From positions 196,436-252,937 of the forward strand of contig NZ_QAJL01000002.1 of NCBI RefSeq assembly GCF_003852525.1: a stretch of DNA of 56,502 nt, given 5' to 3'. The stretch is from Pedobacter sp. KBW06 (GTDB taxonomy: Bacteria > Bacteroidota > Bacteroidia > Sphingobacteriales > Sphingobacteriaceae). Positions 36,232 through 46,400 of the stretch are shown in pieces. Position 1 is the first letter of the stretch, and each line of letters starts with the position of its first letter. Under the pieces are notes generated by a model that saw only the letters and a program-made list of their open reading frames with translations, ran no database searches and was not told the DNA's origin. The translations under genes were made by a program, and so were the position numbers.

Positions 36232-36957
36232 ATGGACAAGTATCAGGAAAACATCAGGATAGAACTGGAATTCTGGAAACGGGAAATGATGGAGAAACCA
36301 TCCTTTCTGAACAAGATGACAAACAATATCCAGAAGAAAATCAACAGTTACATTCCTGAGAAAGTCCATACCGCAATTACAGTGACCATTAAGAAAATGG
36401 TCCAGGCCGTGCTTTATGGTTCCACCTACACCACTTCAATCCTGCCTGCAGTAGAAATAAGTCTCCTGCACAGGGAAGCCCTGGTAAAACAAAAAATTGA
36501 CAACTATTGTAAAACCGGAGCTGCAGAAGGGGGAATTACCGGTGCCGGTGGATTCCTGATGAGCATGGCTGATTTTCCGGTATTGATCGGCATAAAGATG
36601 AAAATGCTCTTTGAAATTGCGACGATTTATGGCTTCGACGTTAAAGACTATAAGGAACGTCTATACATCCTGTACATCTTCCAGCTCGCATTTTCCAGTC
36701 AGCATGGACGCACGAAAATCTTTATGCATATGGAAAACTGGGATCAGAAACGCCATATCCTCCCCGAAAATTCAGAAAACTTCGATTGGAAAACCTTTCA
36801 GCAGGAATACAGAGATTACATTGACCTCGCCAAAATGGCACAGCTTCTTCCGGTTGTTGGCGCCGCAGTAGGTGCTGTTGCCAATTATCAGCTGATAAAA
36901 AAACTAGGCAAAACTGCAATACAGGCTTATCGGATGAGAATCATCGGTCAATCCTGA
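36232..36957 (+). CDS. EcsC family protein
   Basis: A 241-residue protein of the EcsC family, named after the third gene of the Bacillus ecs transporter locus. Its function is not established. The family core is visible as a glycine-rich segment, AAEGGITGAGGFLMSMADFPVLIGIK near residues 95-120 (quoted in shortened form as GGITGAGG and DFPVLIGIK), and a second, AQLLPVVGAAVGAVANYQL, near 200. The segments are amphipathic or weakly hydrophobic and may sit at the membrane. The gene is 2 bp downstream of the deaminase gene and convergent with the S4 gene. Confidence 0.82.
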   Translation: MDKYQENIRIELEFWKREMMEKPSFLNKMTNNIQKKINSYIPEKVHTAITVTIKKMVQAVLYGSTYTTSILPAVEISLLHREALVKQKIDNYCKTGAAEGGITGAGGFLMSMADFPVLIGIKMKMLFEIATIYGFDVKDYKERLYILYIFQLAFSSQHGRTKIFMHMENWDQKRHILPENSENFDWKTFQQEYRDYIDLAKMAQLLPVVGAAVGAVANYQLIKKLGKTAIQAYRMRIIGQS

Positions 36958-36958
36958 T

Positions 36959-37360
36959 TTATTCCTCTTCCTTAAAAAGATCGTCAGTAAGGGCATCGGT
37001 CTCCCGGCGGTCTTTCTTTGTTGGCCTCCCTGTTCCACGATCTCTTTTCAGTGCAGGAGCATGGAACATGCTTTTAAATCCATAAGTCTCTTCTTCAGGA
37101 GTAATGTCTTTATATTTCGTCACTGCAATTTTCGCCTCTACCCTATTGTATAAAAGCTCAACCACTTCGATCACCTTCTTCTCAATTCCTTTGGATACCT
37201 GGTACACATCCCCAGGCTTTACTACTGCTGAAGCTTTCAGATTCTGACCATTCAACTTAATCCGACCGGCCTTACAAGCCTCTGTCGCCAGGCTCCTGGT
37301 CTTAAATAATCTGATCGCCCATAAGTACTTATCTATCCGTAATTTTTCCTGCTCTGCCAT
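36959..37360 (-). CDS. S4 domain RNA-binding protein (Hsp15-like)
   Basis: A 133-residue protein with an N-terminal S4 RNA-binding domain (residues 6-70; RIDKYLWAIRLFKTRSLATEACKAGRIKLNG) shown here only by its fold pattern, R-x-D-K-x-L-W. A basic, acidic-ended C-terminal tail (about 95-133) follows. The Escherichia coli relative Hsp15 binds 50S subunits with stalled peptidyl-tRNA, so ribosome rescue is the likely role. A minus-strand TATTTTTG box lies at 37368-37375, only 8 bp upstream of the start, so the leader would be very short. Confidence 0.85.
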   Translation of the reverse strand: MAEQEKLRIDKYLWAIRLFKTRSLATEACKAGRIKLNGQNLKASAVVKPGDVYQVSKGIEKKVIEVVELLYNRVEAKIAVTKYKDITPEEETYGFKSMFHAPALKRDRGTGRPTKKDRRETDALTDDLFKEEE

Positions 37361-37438
37361 AAAAAATCAAAAATACATTATAGAAAACAATGGTCTATAC
37401 ATAAAATTGATTTATTTTGTCAAAAAATAACTTACAAC

Positions 37439-38257
37439 ATGATAGCACAATTAAAAAAGTTAGTAGAAGCCGCTTGGGAAGACAGAACTTTATTAGAATA
37501 TAGTGAATATTGCGAAGCAATAGAAACGGTGATTATGCAGTTAGATAAAGGTGAAATGCGCGTTGCTGAACCGGTACTTAACTCATGGGGAGTGAATGAG
37601 TGGATCAAAAAGGCAGTAATCCTTTATTTTCCAATCAGAGAAATGAAAGAAATTGAAGTTGGTCCTTTTGTATTTCATGATAAAATGAAATTAAAAACCA
37701 ATTATAAAGAATTAGGCGTAAGGGTTGTTCCTCATGGTATCGCACGTTATGGCGCTTATCTCGCTAAAGGTGTAATCATGATGCCTTCTTATGTAAACAT
37801 AGGTGCTTATGTAGACGAAGGTACAATGGTGGATACCTGGGCTACTGTAGGTTCATGTGCACAAATCGGTAAACATGTTCACCTAAGTGGTGGTGTAGGT
37901 ATTGGTGGCGTTCTGGAACCAATTCAGGCGGCCCCGGTAATCATCGAAGACAACTGTTTCCTTGGTTCAAGAGCGATCGTTGTAGAAGGGGTACGTGTAG
38001 AAAGAGAAGCTGTTCTTGGTGCAAACGTGGTATTAACAGCATCTACTAAAATCATTGATGTAACCGGAAGCAGTCCGGTAGAATACAAAGGAATCGTTCC
38101 TGCGCGTTCGGTGGTAATTCCAGGTAGCTATGCGAAGAAATTCCCGGCGGGAGAATTCCAGGTTCCATGTGCACTGATCATCGGTCAGCGTAAAGAATCT
38201 ACAGATAAAAAGACTTCCCTTAATGATGCATTAAGAGAAAACAATGTAGCGGTATAA
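37439..38257 (+). CDS. dapD: tetrahydrodipicolinate N-succinyltransferase
   Basis: A lysine and diaminopimelate biosynthesis enzyme that succinylates tetrahydrodipicolinate using succinyl-CoA. It is 272 residues, standard for DapD. The N-terminal helical domain (residues 1-95) is followed by a left-handed beta-helix of hexapeptide repeats, with GAYVDEGTMVDTWATVGSCAQIGK near 121-144 in part and the conserved GGVGIGGVLEP near 152. The gene starts the plus-strand run that continues with the glycosyltransferase gene 4 bp downstream. A promoter with the standard spacing was not found. Confidence 0.95.
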   Translation: MIAQLKKLVEAAWEDRTLLEYSEYCEAIETVIMQLDKGEMRVAEPVLNSWGVNEWIKKAVILYFPIREMKEIEVGPFVFHDKMKLKTNYKELGVRVVPHGIARYGAYLAKGVIMMPSYVNIGAYVDEGTMVDTWATVGSCAQIGKHVHLSGGVGIGGVLEPIQAAPVIIEDNCFLGSRAIVVEGVRVEREAVLGANVVLTASTKIIDVTGSSPVEYKGIVPARSVVIPGSYAKKFPAGEFQVPCALIIGQRKESTDKKTSLNDALRENNVAV

Positions 38258-38261
38258 TATA

Positions 38262-39389
38262 ATGAAGATTGGTTTTGACGGAAAAAGAGCAACAAACAAC
38301 TTAACAGGACTGGGAAATTACAGCAGATCATTAATTGCCCAGCTCGCTGAATTTTTCCCTCAAAACCAATACTTTGTATACAGCCCAAAAATAAAAGAAC
38401 ACGCACAGATCAGGCATTTCTTAGCAGCCAAAGGCATTGAGTCCAGGCTTCCTGATCAACCCGGATTATTCTGGAGAACTTCCGGAATAAAAAAACAGCT
38501 GCTAAAAGACAATATCGACCTGTTTCATGGCTTGAGTCATGAAATTCCGCTCAAGATCCAAAATTCCGGCATCCCGGCTATTGTCACCATCCATGACCTG
38601 ATCTTTTTAAAGTTCCCAAAGTATTTCGGGAGGATCGACAGGTTCATCTATAAACTGAAAGCCCGTTACGCCTGCAGGCATGCCGACAAGATCGTCGCCA
38701 TCAGTGAATGTACAAAAAGAGACATTATCGAATTTTTCCATACTGATCCTGACAAGATTGAGGTCATTTATCAAAGCTGCGACGATAGCTTCAAATCTCC
38801 TTCATCAGCGCAAACAAAACAGGAAGTACGGATTAAACATAATTTACCGCACAAATACATCCTGAATGTAGGAACAATAGAAACCAGAAAAAACCTGTTA
38901 ACCCTCATCAAAGCATTACCACAGATCCATCCGGATTATCAGTTGGTCGTGGTAGGAAAACAGACCGCCTACGCGGATTCCGTTCATCAGGAGATCGCGA
39001 ACCTGGGTCTAAAAGACAGGGTTTATTTTCTTCAGAATGTTCCCTTTGATGAACTGCCTTCCATTTACCAGATGGCCGGCTCATTTGTATATCCATCCCT
39101 TTATGAAGGTTTTGGCATCCCAATCATTGAAGCGCTTTATTCCGGAGTTCCGGTAATCGCTGCGACGGGTTCCTGCCTGGAGGAAGCGGGTGGCGAAAAT
39201 AGCCTCTATGTCTCTCCATTTAACCATGCCGCCCTATCAGCAGCCATCAACAAAGTATTGAATGATCCTGCCCTTGCCGGACAAATGAAAACAAAGGGAT
39301 TGGAATATGTTCAGAAATTTAATACCCGGGTCATCGCCGGAGCACTGATGAAAGTTTACACCCAGGTGCTTTCCAGTCACCAGAAATAA
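38262..39389 (+). CDS. glycosyltransferase family 4 protein
   Basis: A GT-B fold glycosyltransferase of 375 residues, probably cytoplasmic or peripheral to the membrane. The N-terminal G-x-G-N motif in LTGLGNYSRSLI, the HDLIFLKFPKYF segment near 110 and the donor-binding GFGIPIIEALYSGVPVIA near 285 (E-x7-E motif) identify family GT4. It probably makes a surface polysaccharide or glycolipid, but donor and acceptor are not readable. It lies between dapD (4 bp) and tsaC (7 bp) and so is likely co-transcribed with tRNA-maturation genes by chance of operon make-up. Confidence 0.88.
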   Translation: MKIGFDGKRATNNLTGLGNYSRSLIAQLAEFFPQNQYFVYSPKIKEHAQIRHFLAAKGIESRLPDQPGLFWRTSGIKKQLLKDNIDLFHGLSHEIPLKIQNSGIPAIVTIHDLIFLKFPKYFGRIDRFIYKLKARYACRHADKIVAISECTKRDIIEFFHTDPDKIEVIYQSCDDSFKSPSSAQTKQEVRIKHNLPHKYILNVGTIETRKNLLTLIKALPQIHPDYQLVVVGKQTAYADSVHQEIANLGLKDRVYFLQNVPFDELPSIYQMAGSFVYPSLYEGFGIPIIEALYSGVPVIAATGSCLEEAGGENSLYVSPFNHAALSAAINKVLNDPALAGQMKTKGLEYVQKFNTRVIAGALMKVYTQVLSSHQK

Positions 39390-39396
39390 CAGTTTT

Positions 39397-39963
39397 ATGC
39401 TTAGAACAGAAATTGAAAAGGCCCTTAATGTTTTAAAAGATGGAGGGGTTATCCTTTATCCGACGGATACCGTATGGGGATTAGGTTGCGATGCGACCAA
39501 CGAGGCTGCAGCAGCCAAAATAAATGCGATTAAAGAACGTAGTGCAGATAAGAGTTTCATTATCCTCCTGGATAACGATTCCAAGCTGCAAAGTTATGTA
39601 ACAGAAATTCCGGATGTGGCTTACGATCTGATCGAGTATGCAGAACATCCACTTACCATCATCTTTTCAGGTGCAAAAAACCTGGCCAAAAATGTCATCA
39701 ATGAAGATGGCAGTGTAGGCATCAGAATTGTGAAACATGATTTCTGTCAACAGCTCATCCAAAGGTTCAGAAAGCCGATTACTTCTACCTCTGCCAATAA
39801 ATCAGGATCACCTTCTCCGCTGATATTCGATGAGATTGATGAAGAAATTAAAGCTGCTGTAGATTACGTAGTCGATTGGGAACAAGAGCTTCAAAGTCCT
39901 AAAAAACCTTCTACCATAATGAAATTAGCACCGGGAGGGCAATTTTCCTTTATTAGAAAGTAA
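39397..39963 (+). CDS. tsaC: L-threonylcarbamoyladenylate synthase
   Basis: A member of the YrdC/Sua5 family, 188 residues, making the threonylcarbamoyl-AMP intermediate for t6A at position 37 of ANN-decoding tRNAs. The family motifs are [20 protein letters not shown] in its core form [15 protein letters not shown] near residue 18, [14 protein letters not shown] near 48 and [14 protein letters not shown] near 128. Length fits the short TsaC form without the Sua5 C-terminal domain. The gene starts 7 bp after the glycosyltransferase gene and is followed 25 bp later by cca. Confidence 0.92.
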   Translation: MLRTEIEKALNVLKDGGVILYPTDTVWGLGCDATNEAAAAKINAIKERSADKSFIILLDNDSKLQSYVTEIPDVAYDLIEYAEHPLTIIFSGAKNLAKNVINEDGSVGIRIVKHDFCQQLIQRFRKPITSTSANKSGSPSPLIFDEIDEEIKAAVDYVVDWEQELQSPKKPSTIMKLAPGGQFSFIRK

Positions 39964-39988
39964 GTTTTATTACTTTTGTAACTCATTA

Positions 39989-41395
39989 ATGGAAAAACAT
40001 TTACAACAGTCAGTATTTAAAGTCCTTGCCGATATAGCTCAAACACATCAGATTGAAGCATACGTGATAGGTGGATATGTGCGCGATATTTTCTTAGAAA
40101 GACCTTCCAAAGACATTGATATTGTGGTATTGGGGAATGGTATAGAATTCGCGGAACTTGCAGGTAAAGTACTAAAAACCAAGGTTGCAGTATTCAAAAA
40201 CTTTGGCACTGCCATGTTAAAAACCAAAGATCTGGAGATCGAGTTTGTGGGCGCAAGAAAGGAATCTTACCGCTCAGACTCCCGGAAACCAATTGTAGAA
40301 AACGGCACCATCAAAGATGACCAGCTGAGAAGGGATTTCACCATCAACGCCCTGGCCATCTCCCTGAATAAAGAAAATTACGGACAGCTGGTAGACCCCT
40401 TCGGAGGTACCACTGACCTGGAAAATAAACTCATCAAAACACCTCTTGATCCTGAAATCACCTTTTCAGATGATCCTTTAAGAATGATGAGGGCCATTCG
40501 CTTTGCCACCCAACTGGGTTTCAGCATCGACGAAAGTGCCATCAATGCCATTAAGAAGCAGAAAGAAAGAATTTCCATTGTTTCCAAAGAGCGCGTTACC
40601 GATGAGCTCAACAAGATCATTCTTTCAAAAATCCCTTCCATTGGCTTTAAATATCTGTTTGATACCGGTCTTTTACACCTCATCTTTCCACAAATGGCCA
40701 ACCTCTACGGGGTGGACTTTATCAATGGAAAAGGACATAAGGACAATTTTTATCACACTTTACAGGTACTGGACAATATTTGTCTCGCTACAGACGATCT
40801 TTGGCTCCGTTGGGCGGCCATTCTTCATGACATTGCCAAACCGCCAACAAAACGTTTTGAAGAAGGACATGGCTGGACCTTTCATGGACATGAAGATAAA
40901 GGAGCACGCATGGTGCCCCAGATCTTTAACCAGTTGAAACTTCCACTGAACGAGAAAATGAAACTCGTGCAAAAGCTGGTACAACTTCACCTTCGCCCGA
41001 TTGTACTGGCACAGGAAGTAGTTACAGACTCGGCAGTAAGAAGGCTTTTGTTTGATGCAGGAGAAGACATCGAAAGCCTCATGATGCTCTGCAACGCAGA
41101 TGTAACGACCAAAAACGAGTACAAAGTAAAAAAATACCGCAATAACTTTGAACTGGTAAAACAGAAACTCAAAGATGTAGAGGAACGTGATAAAATCAGA
41201 AACTGGCAACCTCCAATTACCGGAAATGACATCATGGAAGTATTCGGTCTGGCTGCAGGAAAAGAAGTAGGGCTGATTAAGAATGCCATCCGGGAAGCAA
41301 TTCTCGAAGGTGAAATCAAAAATACCTACGAAGAAGCGTTACAGTTCATGCTCGAGAAAGCAAAGGAATTTGGCCTTCTGCCTGTAAAGCAGTAA
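39989..41395 (+). CDS. cca: CCA tRNA nucleotidyltransferase with HD domain
   Basis: A class II nucleotidyltransferase of 468 residues that adds or repairs the 3' CCA end of tRNA. The head domain has [20 protein letters not shown] near residue 26, giving the metal-binding DxD, and the [10 protein letters not shown] motif near 110. The neck and body follow. A C-terminal HD domain (about 255-400, [13 protein letters not shown]) is a possible phosphohydrolase module. None of the tRNAs in this window shows an encoded CCA, so the enzyme is needed to make the ends. A -7 box TACTTTTG at 39971-39978 could drive cca separately with a very short leader. Confidence 0.92.
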   Translation: MEKHLQQSVFKVLADIAQTHQIEAYVIGGYVRDIFLERPSKDIDIVVLGNGIEFAELAGKVLKTKVAVFKNFGTAMLKTKDLEIEFVGARKESYRSDSRKPIVENGTIKDDQLRRDFTINALAISLNKENYGQLVDPFGGTTDLENKLIKTPLDPEITFSDDPLRMMRAIRFATQLGFSIDESAINAIKKQKERISIVSKERVTDELNKIILSKIPSIGFKYLFDTGLLHLIFPQMANLYGVDFINGKGHKDNFYHTLQVLDNICLATDDLWLRWAAILHDIAKPPTKRFEEGHGWTFHGHEDKGARMVPQIFNQLKLPLNEKMKLVQKLVQLHLRPIVLAQEVVTDSAVRRLLFDAGEDIESLMMLCNADVTTKNEYKVKKYRNNFELVKQKLKDVEERDKIRNWQPPITGNDIMEVFGLAAGKEVGLIKNAIREAILEGEIKNTYEEALQFMLEKAKEFGLLPVKQ

Positions 41396-41465
41396 TACAG
41401 CCCGAAGACAGGAACACAAATTATAGATAATATTTTTTAATTTTATAGCTAGAAAAAAAGCTCAG

Positions 41466-42122
41466 ATGGCAATTTATAGATTTAGAATAAGTTTTGAAGA
41501 TTTCGATGAAGTAGTTAGGGAAATCGATATAAAATCAAACCAGACATTTGAAGATTTACATCGTGCGGTACATCGCTCAACAGGATATTCTGCTGAAAAA
41601 TCTTCTTCCTTTTATGTGAGTACCGATCACTGGATCAAAGGAGATGAAATTGCTTACCTGCCTACCCAACGTAAAACGGACAGAGGGGTTACCTTAATGG
41701 AAAAAGCAAAATTGAGTAGTTTTATCGAAGATCCGCATCAGAAGTTTTACTATATCTACAACTTTGACCGCCCCTTCGACTTTCATGTAGAACTGATCAA
41801 GATCATTCTGGAAACTGATCCCAAGCTCGAATACCCTGTACTGGTTAAAAGTACCGGAGAAGCGCCTAAAATCATCGACAAAGACAATTTTGGTTCGGTA
41901 GCAGTGTCTTCAAATCCGGAATCAACAGAATTTGATTTTCTGAATGAGATGGACTTTGTTCCTGAAGATACAGAAGAAATTGAAGCCATGGGCGGAAGAG
42001 GAATCAATACGGAAGAAAAAACGATTGATGATGATGCCGAAGAAGATGGAGATGATGCAGACGAATTCGGAAGTGACGACAGCTACGAAGACGAAGAATA
42101 CGATAGCAAAGAAGATTATTAG
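41466..42122 (+). CDS. pRiA4b ORF-3-like protein with acidic tail
   Basis: A 218-residue protein of the plasmid pRiA4b ORF-3-like family (also labelled IS1096 passenger TnpR family). The folded part is about residues 1-130, starting IYRFRISFEDF. The last 60 residues are a very acidic low-complexity tail (EDTEEIEAM, DDDAEEDGDDADEF) likely to be disordered. No transposase or inverted repeats surround it, so it is a chromosomal resident. It lies 70 bp after cca and 9 bp before miaA, between two tRNA-processing genes. Function is unknown. Confidence 0.75.
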   Translation: MAIYRFRISFEDFDEVVREIDIKSNQTFEDLHRAVHRSTGYSAEKSSSFYVSTDHWIKGDEIAYLPTQRKTDRGVTLMEKAKLSSFIEDPHQKFYYIYNFDRPFDFHVELIKIILETDPKLEYPVLVKSTGEAPKIIDKDNFGSVAVSSNPESTEFDFLNEMDFVPEDTEEIEAMGGRGINTEEKTIDDDAEEDGDDADEFGSDDSYEDEEYDSKEDY

Positions 42123-42131
42123 TGCCCGGAT

Positions 42132-43043
42132 ATGGCATTGGATAAAACCTTAATTGTAATTGTCGGCCCTACCGGAATAGGAAAGACTGCACTGGCCATC
42201 GCATTGGCCAGACATTTTTCTACAGAGATCATTTCGGCAGATTCCCGTCAGTTCTTTAAGGAGATGGCAATAGGAACGGCAAAACCTTCCCAGGAAGAGT
42301 TGGAAGCAGCTCCCCATCACTTTATCGATTCCCATAGTATTGAAACACTTTTCAGTACGGGCGACTTTGAAATACAGGCCCTCCGCCTAATGGATGAACT
42401 CTTTAAAAAACAGGATCTGCTGATTATGGTCGGCGGATCCGGTTTATACATCGATGCCGTATGTAATGGCCTGGATGACCTCCCGGATGCCGATCTTAAC
42501 ATCCGTAAAAAACTCAAAGAACAGCTGGAAAAAGAGGGCATAACATCCATCAGGGAGCAACTGCAGGCCCACGATCCGGAGTATTATGCAAAAGTTGATC
42601 AGGCCAATCCTCAGCGAATGGTCAGGGGACTTGAATTCTTTCTCTCCACAGGCGAAAAGCTCTCCTCTTATCAAACCAACAGTAAAAAGCAACGTCCGTT
42701 CAACATCATTAAAATAGGCTTAAATATGGACCGTACGGCCCTGTATCAGCAGATTAACCTTAGGGTTGATAAAATGATGGAAGCAGGGCTTCTTGAGGAA
42801 GTAAAGGGACTTCAGGATTACCGGAAATACAATGCCCTGAATACCGTCGGCTATTCCGAATTATTCGATTACCTGGACGGTAACATCACGCTGGAAACAG
42901 CTGTAGATAAGATCAAACAAAATACAAGACGTTTTGCCAAACGCCAGCTCACCTGGTTTAGAAGGGATGACAGCACTGCCTGGTTTGAACCTACTGAAAG
43001 CAAAGCGGTCATCCTTCATATTGATAAAATCTTAAATGCTTAG
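42132..43043 (+). CDS. miaA: tRNA dimethylallyltransferase
   Basis: The enzyme adds a dimethylallyl group to adenosine 37 of UNN-decoding tRNAs. It is 303 residues, normal length. The P loop GPTGIGKT is at residues 12-19, followed by ISADSRQFFKEMAIGTAKP near 34-52 and the C-terminal KQNTRRFAKRQLTWFRRD, both diagnostic. The start lies 9 bp after the acidic-tail gene. The last 4 bp overlap the 3' end of the convergent DUF3467 gene. Confidence 0.95.
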   Translation: MALDKTLIVIVGPTGIGKTALAIALARHFSTEIISADSRQFFKEMAIGTAKPSQEELEAAPHHFIDSHSIETLFSTGDFEIQALRLMDELFKKQDLLIMVGGSGLYIDAVCNGLDDLPDADLNIRKKLKEQLEKEGITSIREQLQAHDPEYYAKVDQANPQRMVRGLEFFLSTGEKLSSYQTNSKKQRPFNIIKIGLNMDRTALYQQINLRVDKMMEAGLLEEVKGLQDYRKYNALNTVGYSELFDYLDGNITLETAVDKIKQNTRRFAKRQLTWFRRDDSTAWFEPTESKAVILHIDKILNA

Positions 43044-43354
43044 GCCTGAGCTGTTGGTCCGCCAAAGTTCATCGGAAATCCCGGAGGCTCTTCCTGGGTT
43101 TTAATTCTTCCGTGCGCAGCTTCATATTTTTCCAGATTATCCTGCATCGCCACCATTAGTCTCTTGGCATGCTCAGGGGTCAGGATAATCCTTGACTTCA
43201 CTCTTGCTTTAGGTACTCCAGGCATTACCCTGATGAAATCCAGAACAAATTCTGTATTAGAATGGGTAATAATAGCAAGGTTTGAAAAGATCCCTTCTGC
43301 AACTTCTTCAGAAAGTTCAATGTTTAGCTGGTTATCGTTGTGCTGTTCTTCCAT
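43040..43354 (-). CDS. DUF3467 family protein
   Basis: A 104-residue protein of the DUF3467 family. The N-terminal part has LSEEVAEGIFSNLAIITHSNTEFVLDF (shortened here to EGIFSNLAIITHS and EFVLDF), followed by a strand-rich region with KARVKSRIILTPEHAKRL and a helical C-terminal part with MVAMQDNLEKYE. The predicted shape resembles a small gas-vesicle- or SpoVT-like fold, but its function is unknown. It overlaps the miaA 3' end by 4 bp on the opposite strand and lies 38 bp beyond the rpoC terminator, so it is separate from the rpoC transcript unless read-through occurs. Confidence 0.8.
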   Translation of the reverse strand: MEEQHNDNQLNIELSEEVAEGIFSNLAIITHSNTEFVLDFIRVMPGVPKARVKSRIILTPEHAKRLMVAMQDNLEKYEAAHGRIKTQEEPPGFPMNFGGPTAQA

Positions 43355-43391
43355 AACACAAAACTACCGCTTTAAAATCATTACACCCAAA

Positions 43392-43428
43392 AAAAAATCC
43401 CCCAACTTTAACAGAAGGGGGATTTTTT
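43392..43428 (-). terminator. intrinsic terminator of the rpoBC operon
   Basis: A stem of six A-T and six G-C-rich pairs (43392-43403 with 43417-43428) encloses a 13-nt loop. On the minus strand a run of T residues follows, 18 bp after the rpoC stop. Confidence 0.92.
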
Positions 43429-43445
43429 CAAAAGATATTTAAATA

Positions 43446-46400
43446 TTAAGCATCTACTTCTTCTTGTTTCGAAGCTAATAATTTATCGTATTCTTCCTGA
43501 GAACCTACAATGATACGCTCATATCCACGTACACCTGTACCTGAAGGGATTAAGTGTCCAACAATTACGTTTTCTTTTAATCCAAGCATGTTATCACGTT
43601 TACCAGCAATTGCTGCTTCGTTTAACACTTTTGTAGTTTCCTGGAATGATGCTGCAGAGATGAACGATTTCGTTCCTAATGAAGCACGTGTAATACCTTG
43701 TAACATTGAACTCGCAGTTGCAGGTCTTGCATCACGAACTTCAATTTGTTTCAAATCTTTACGTTTCAATTGAGAATTTTCATCTCTTAATTTACGTAGA
43801 GAAAGAATCTGTCCAGGTTTCACCGCGTTAGAATCACCGGCATCAACAACAACTTTTTTGTCATAGATCTCGTCATTCTCGATCATGAAGTCCCAACGAT
43901 CTGCAGAGTTGTTCTCTAAGAAAGTGGTATCTCCCGGATCTTCAATGTGAACTTTCTGCATCATCTGGTGTACAATTACCTCAAAGTGTTTATCATTGAT
44001 TTTCACACCTTGTAAACGATAAACCTCCTGGATACCATTCACTAGATATTCTTGTACAGCCGCAGGGCCTTTAATCGCTAAGATATCCGCAGGAGAGATA
44101 GAACCATCAGATAGAGGCATACCAGCTTTCACAAAGTCATTATCCTGAACAAGGATGTGTTTAGACAATGGAACAAGGTATTTTTTAACTTCTCCGTCTT
44201 TAGATTCGATAGTCATCTCACGGTTACCACGTTTAACACCACCTAAAGTTACCACACCATCAATCTCTGTTACTACAGCAGGGTTTGAAGGGTTACGTGC
44301 TTCGAAAAGCTCCGTTACACGTGGTAAACCACCCGTGATATCTCTTGTTTTACCAGTTGCACGAGGAATCTTAACCAGGATCTGACCAGTTTTAACTGCA
44401 TCACCTTCATCAATTGCGATGTGGGCACCTACAGGGATGTTATATCCTCTGATCAATTCACCTTTTTTATCCACAACCCGTACAGAAGGGTTTTTAGTTT
44501 TATCACGTGTATCGATAATTACTTTCTCACGGTGACCGGTTTGCTCATCAGACTCTTCACGGAAGGTTACACCCTCAACGATAGCGTCAAATTCGATTTT
44601 ACCGGCAAACTCTGAGATAATTACCGCATTATATGGATCCCATGAACAAATCCTGTCGCCTTTAGTGATTTTAGCACCATCCTCAACGTACAAGAATGCA
44701 CCATAAGGAATGTTATTGGTCATGATCACTTTATTTGTACCAGGCTCAACAATTTTGAACTCTCCTGAACGACCTAAAACAATTTGTTTTACACCTTCTT
44801 CAGTATCGTTCTCTACTGTACGAACATTTTCAAATTCAATGATACCATCAAATTTAGCATTGATCTGAGATTCTGCAGCGATGTTCGATGCAGTACCCCC
44901 AACGTGGAACGTACGTAGTGTCAACTGTGTACCCGGCTCACCGATGGACTGTGCAGCAATTACACCGACAGCTTCACCTTTTTGAACACGTTTACCAGTA
45001 GCTAAGTTACGTCCGTAGCATAGTGCACAAACACCACGTTTGTTTTCGCAGGTTAATACCGAACGAATTTCAACGCCTTCCAACGGAGACTCTTCAATTG
45101 CTTTAGCAATATCTTCGTCGATATCCTGACCGGCAGCTACTAACAATGCACCATCCAAAGGATTAAATACATCATGTAGAGAGATACGGCCTAATAACCT
45201 GTCGTATAACGGCTCAACGATGTCTTCATTATCTTTCAATGCAGTCGTGTACATACCTCTTAAAGTACCACAATCTTCTGCATTAACGATCATATCCTGG
45301 GCCACATCATGTAAACGACGTGTTAAGTAACCCGCATCAGCTGTTTTTAACGCCGTATCCGCCAAACCTTTACGCGCACCGTGGGTAGAGATAAAGTATT
45401 CTAATACCGACAATCCTTCTTTAAAGTTCGAAAGAATCGGGTTTTCGATAATCTCACCACCTGAACCTGATTTCTGAGGCTTAGCCATCAAACCACGCAT
45501 ACCGCATAACTGACGAATCTGCTCTTTCGAACCACGGGCTCCAGAGTCCAACATCATGTAAACAGAGTTGAAACCTTGGTTATCGCTAGATAACTGAGTC
45601 ATCACGAATGATGTTAAACGGTTATTGATACGAGTCCAGATATCGATAATTTGGTTGTAACGCTCGTTGTTGGTAATGAATCCCATGTTATAGTTATTCC
45701 TTACCTCATCCACCTCAGCAGAAGCCTGCTCTAATAGCGCCTGTTTCTCCACAGGAATGTTTACATCTTGTAAATTAAATGATAAACCTCCTCTGAATGC
45801 CATTTGGAAACCAAGTTCTTTGATATCATCAAGGAACCTTGCAGCACGGGCCATTCCGGTAATCTTCACTACTGTACCAATGATATCTCTAAGAGATTTC
45901 TTAGTCAGCAATTCATTGATATATCCTACTTCTACCGGAACCATTTGATTAAATAGTACACGGCCTACCGTAGTTTCCAACAATTTATTAACGATTGTTC
46001 CATCTTCCAGTTTCACATTTACCTTAACCTTGATAAATGCATGAAGATCGATTTCTTTTTCATTGTAAGCAATGATCACTTCTTCCGGAGAGTAGAAAGA
46101 GAAATCTTGTCCCTTAACTACACGCTGAGCATCAGTTCTACGGCCTTTAGTAATGTAATAAAGACCCAAAACCATATCCTGTGAAGGTACAGTGATCGGA
46201 GTTCCGTTTGCCGGGTTTAGAATGTTGTGTGCAGCAAGCATTAATACCTGTGCTTCTAAGATTGCGGCGTGCCCTAATGGTAAATGTACTGCCATCTGGT
46301 CACCGTCAAAATCCGCGTTAAATGCGGTACATACTAATGGATGTAACTGGATTGCTTTACCCTCTACCAATTTCGGCTGGAACGACTGGATACCCAATCT

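Noticed and set aside
41466..42122. Mobile element suggested by the family name IS1096 passenger
   Set aside because: No transposase, terminal repeats or target duplication surround the gene, and it sits tightly between housekeeping genes.
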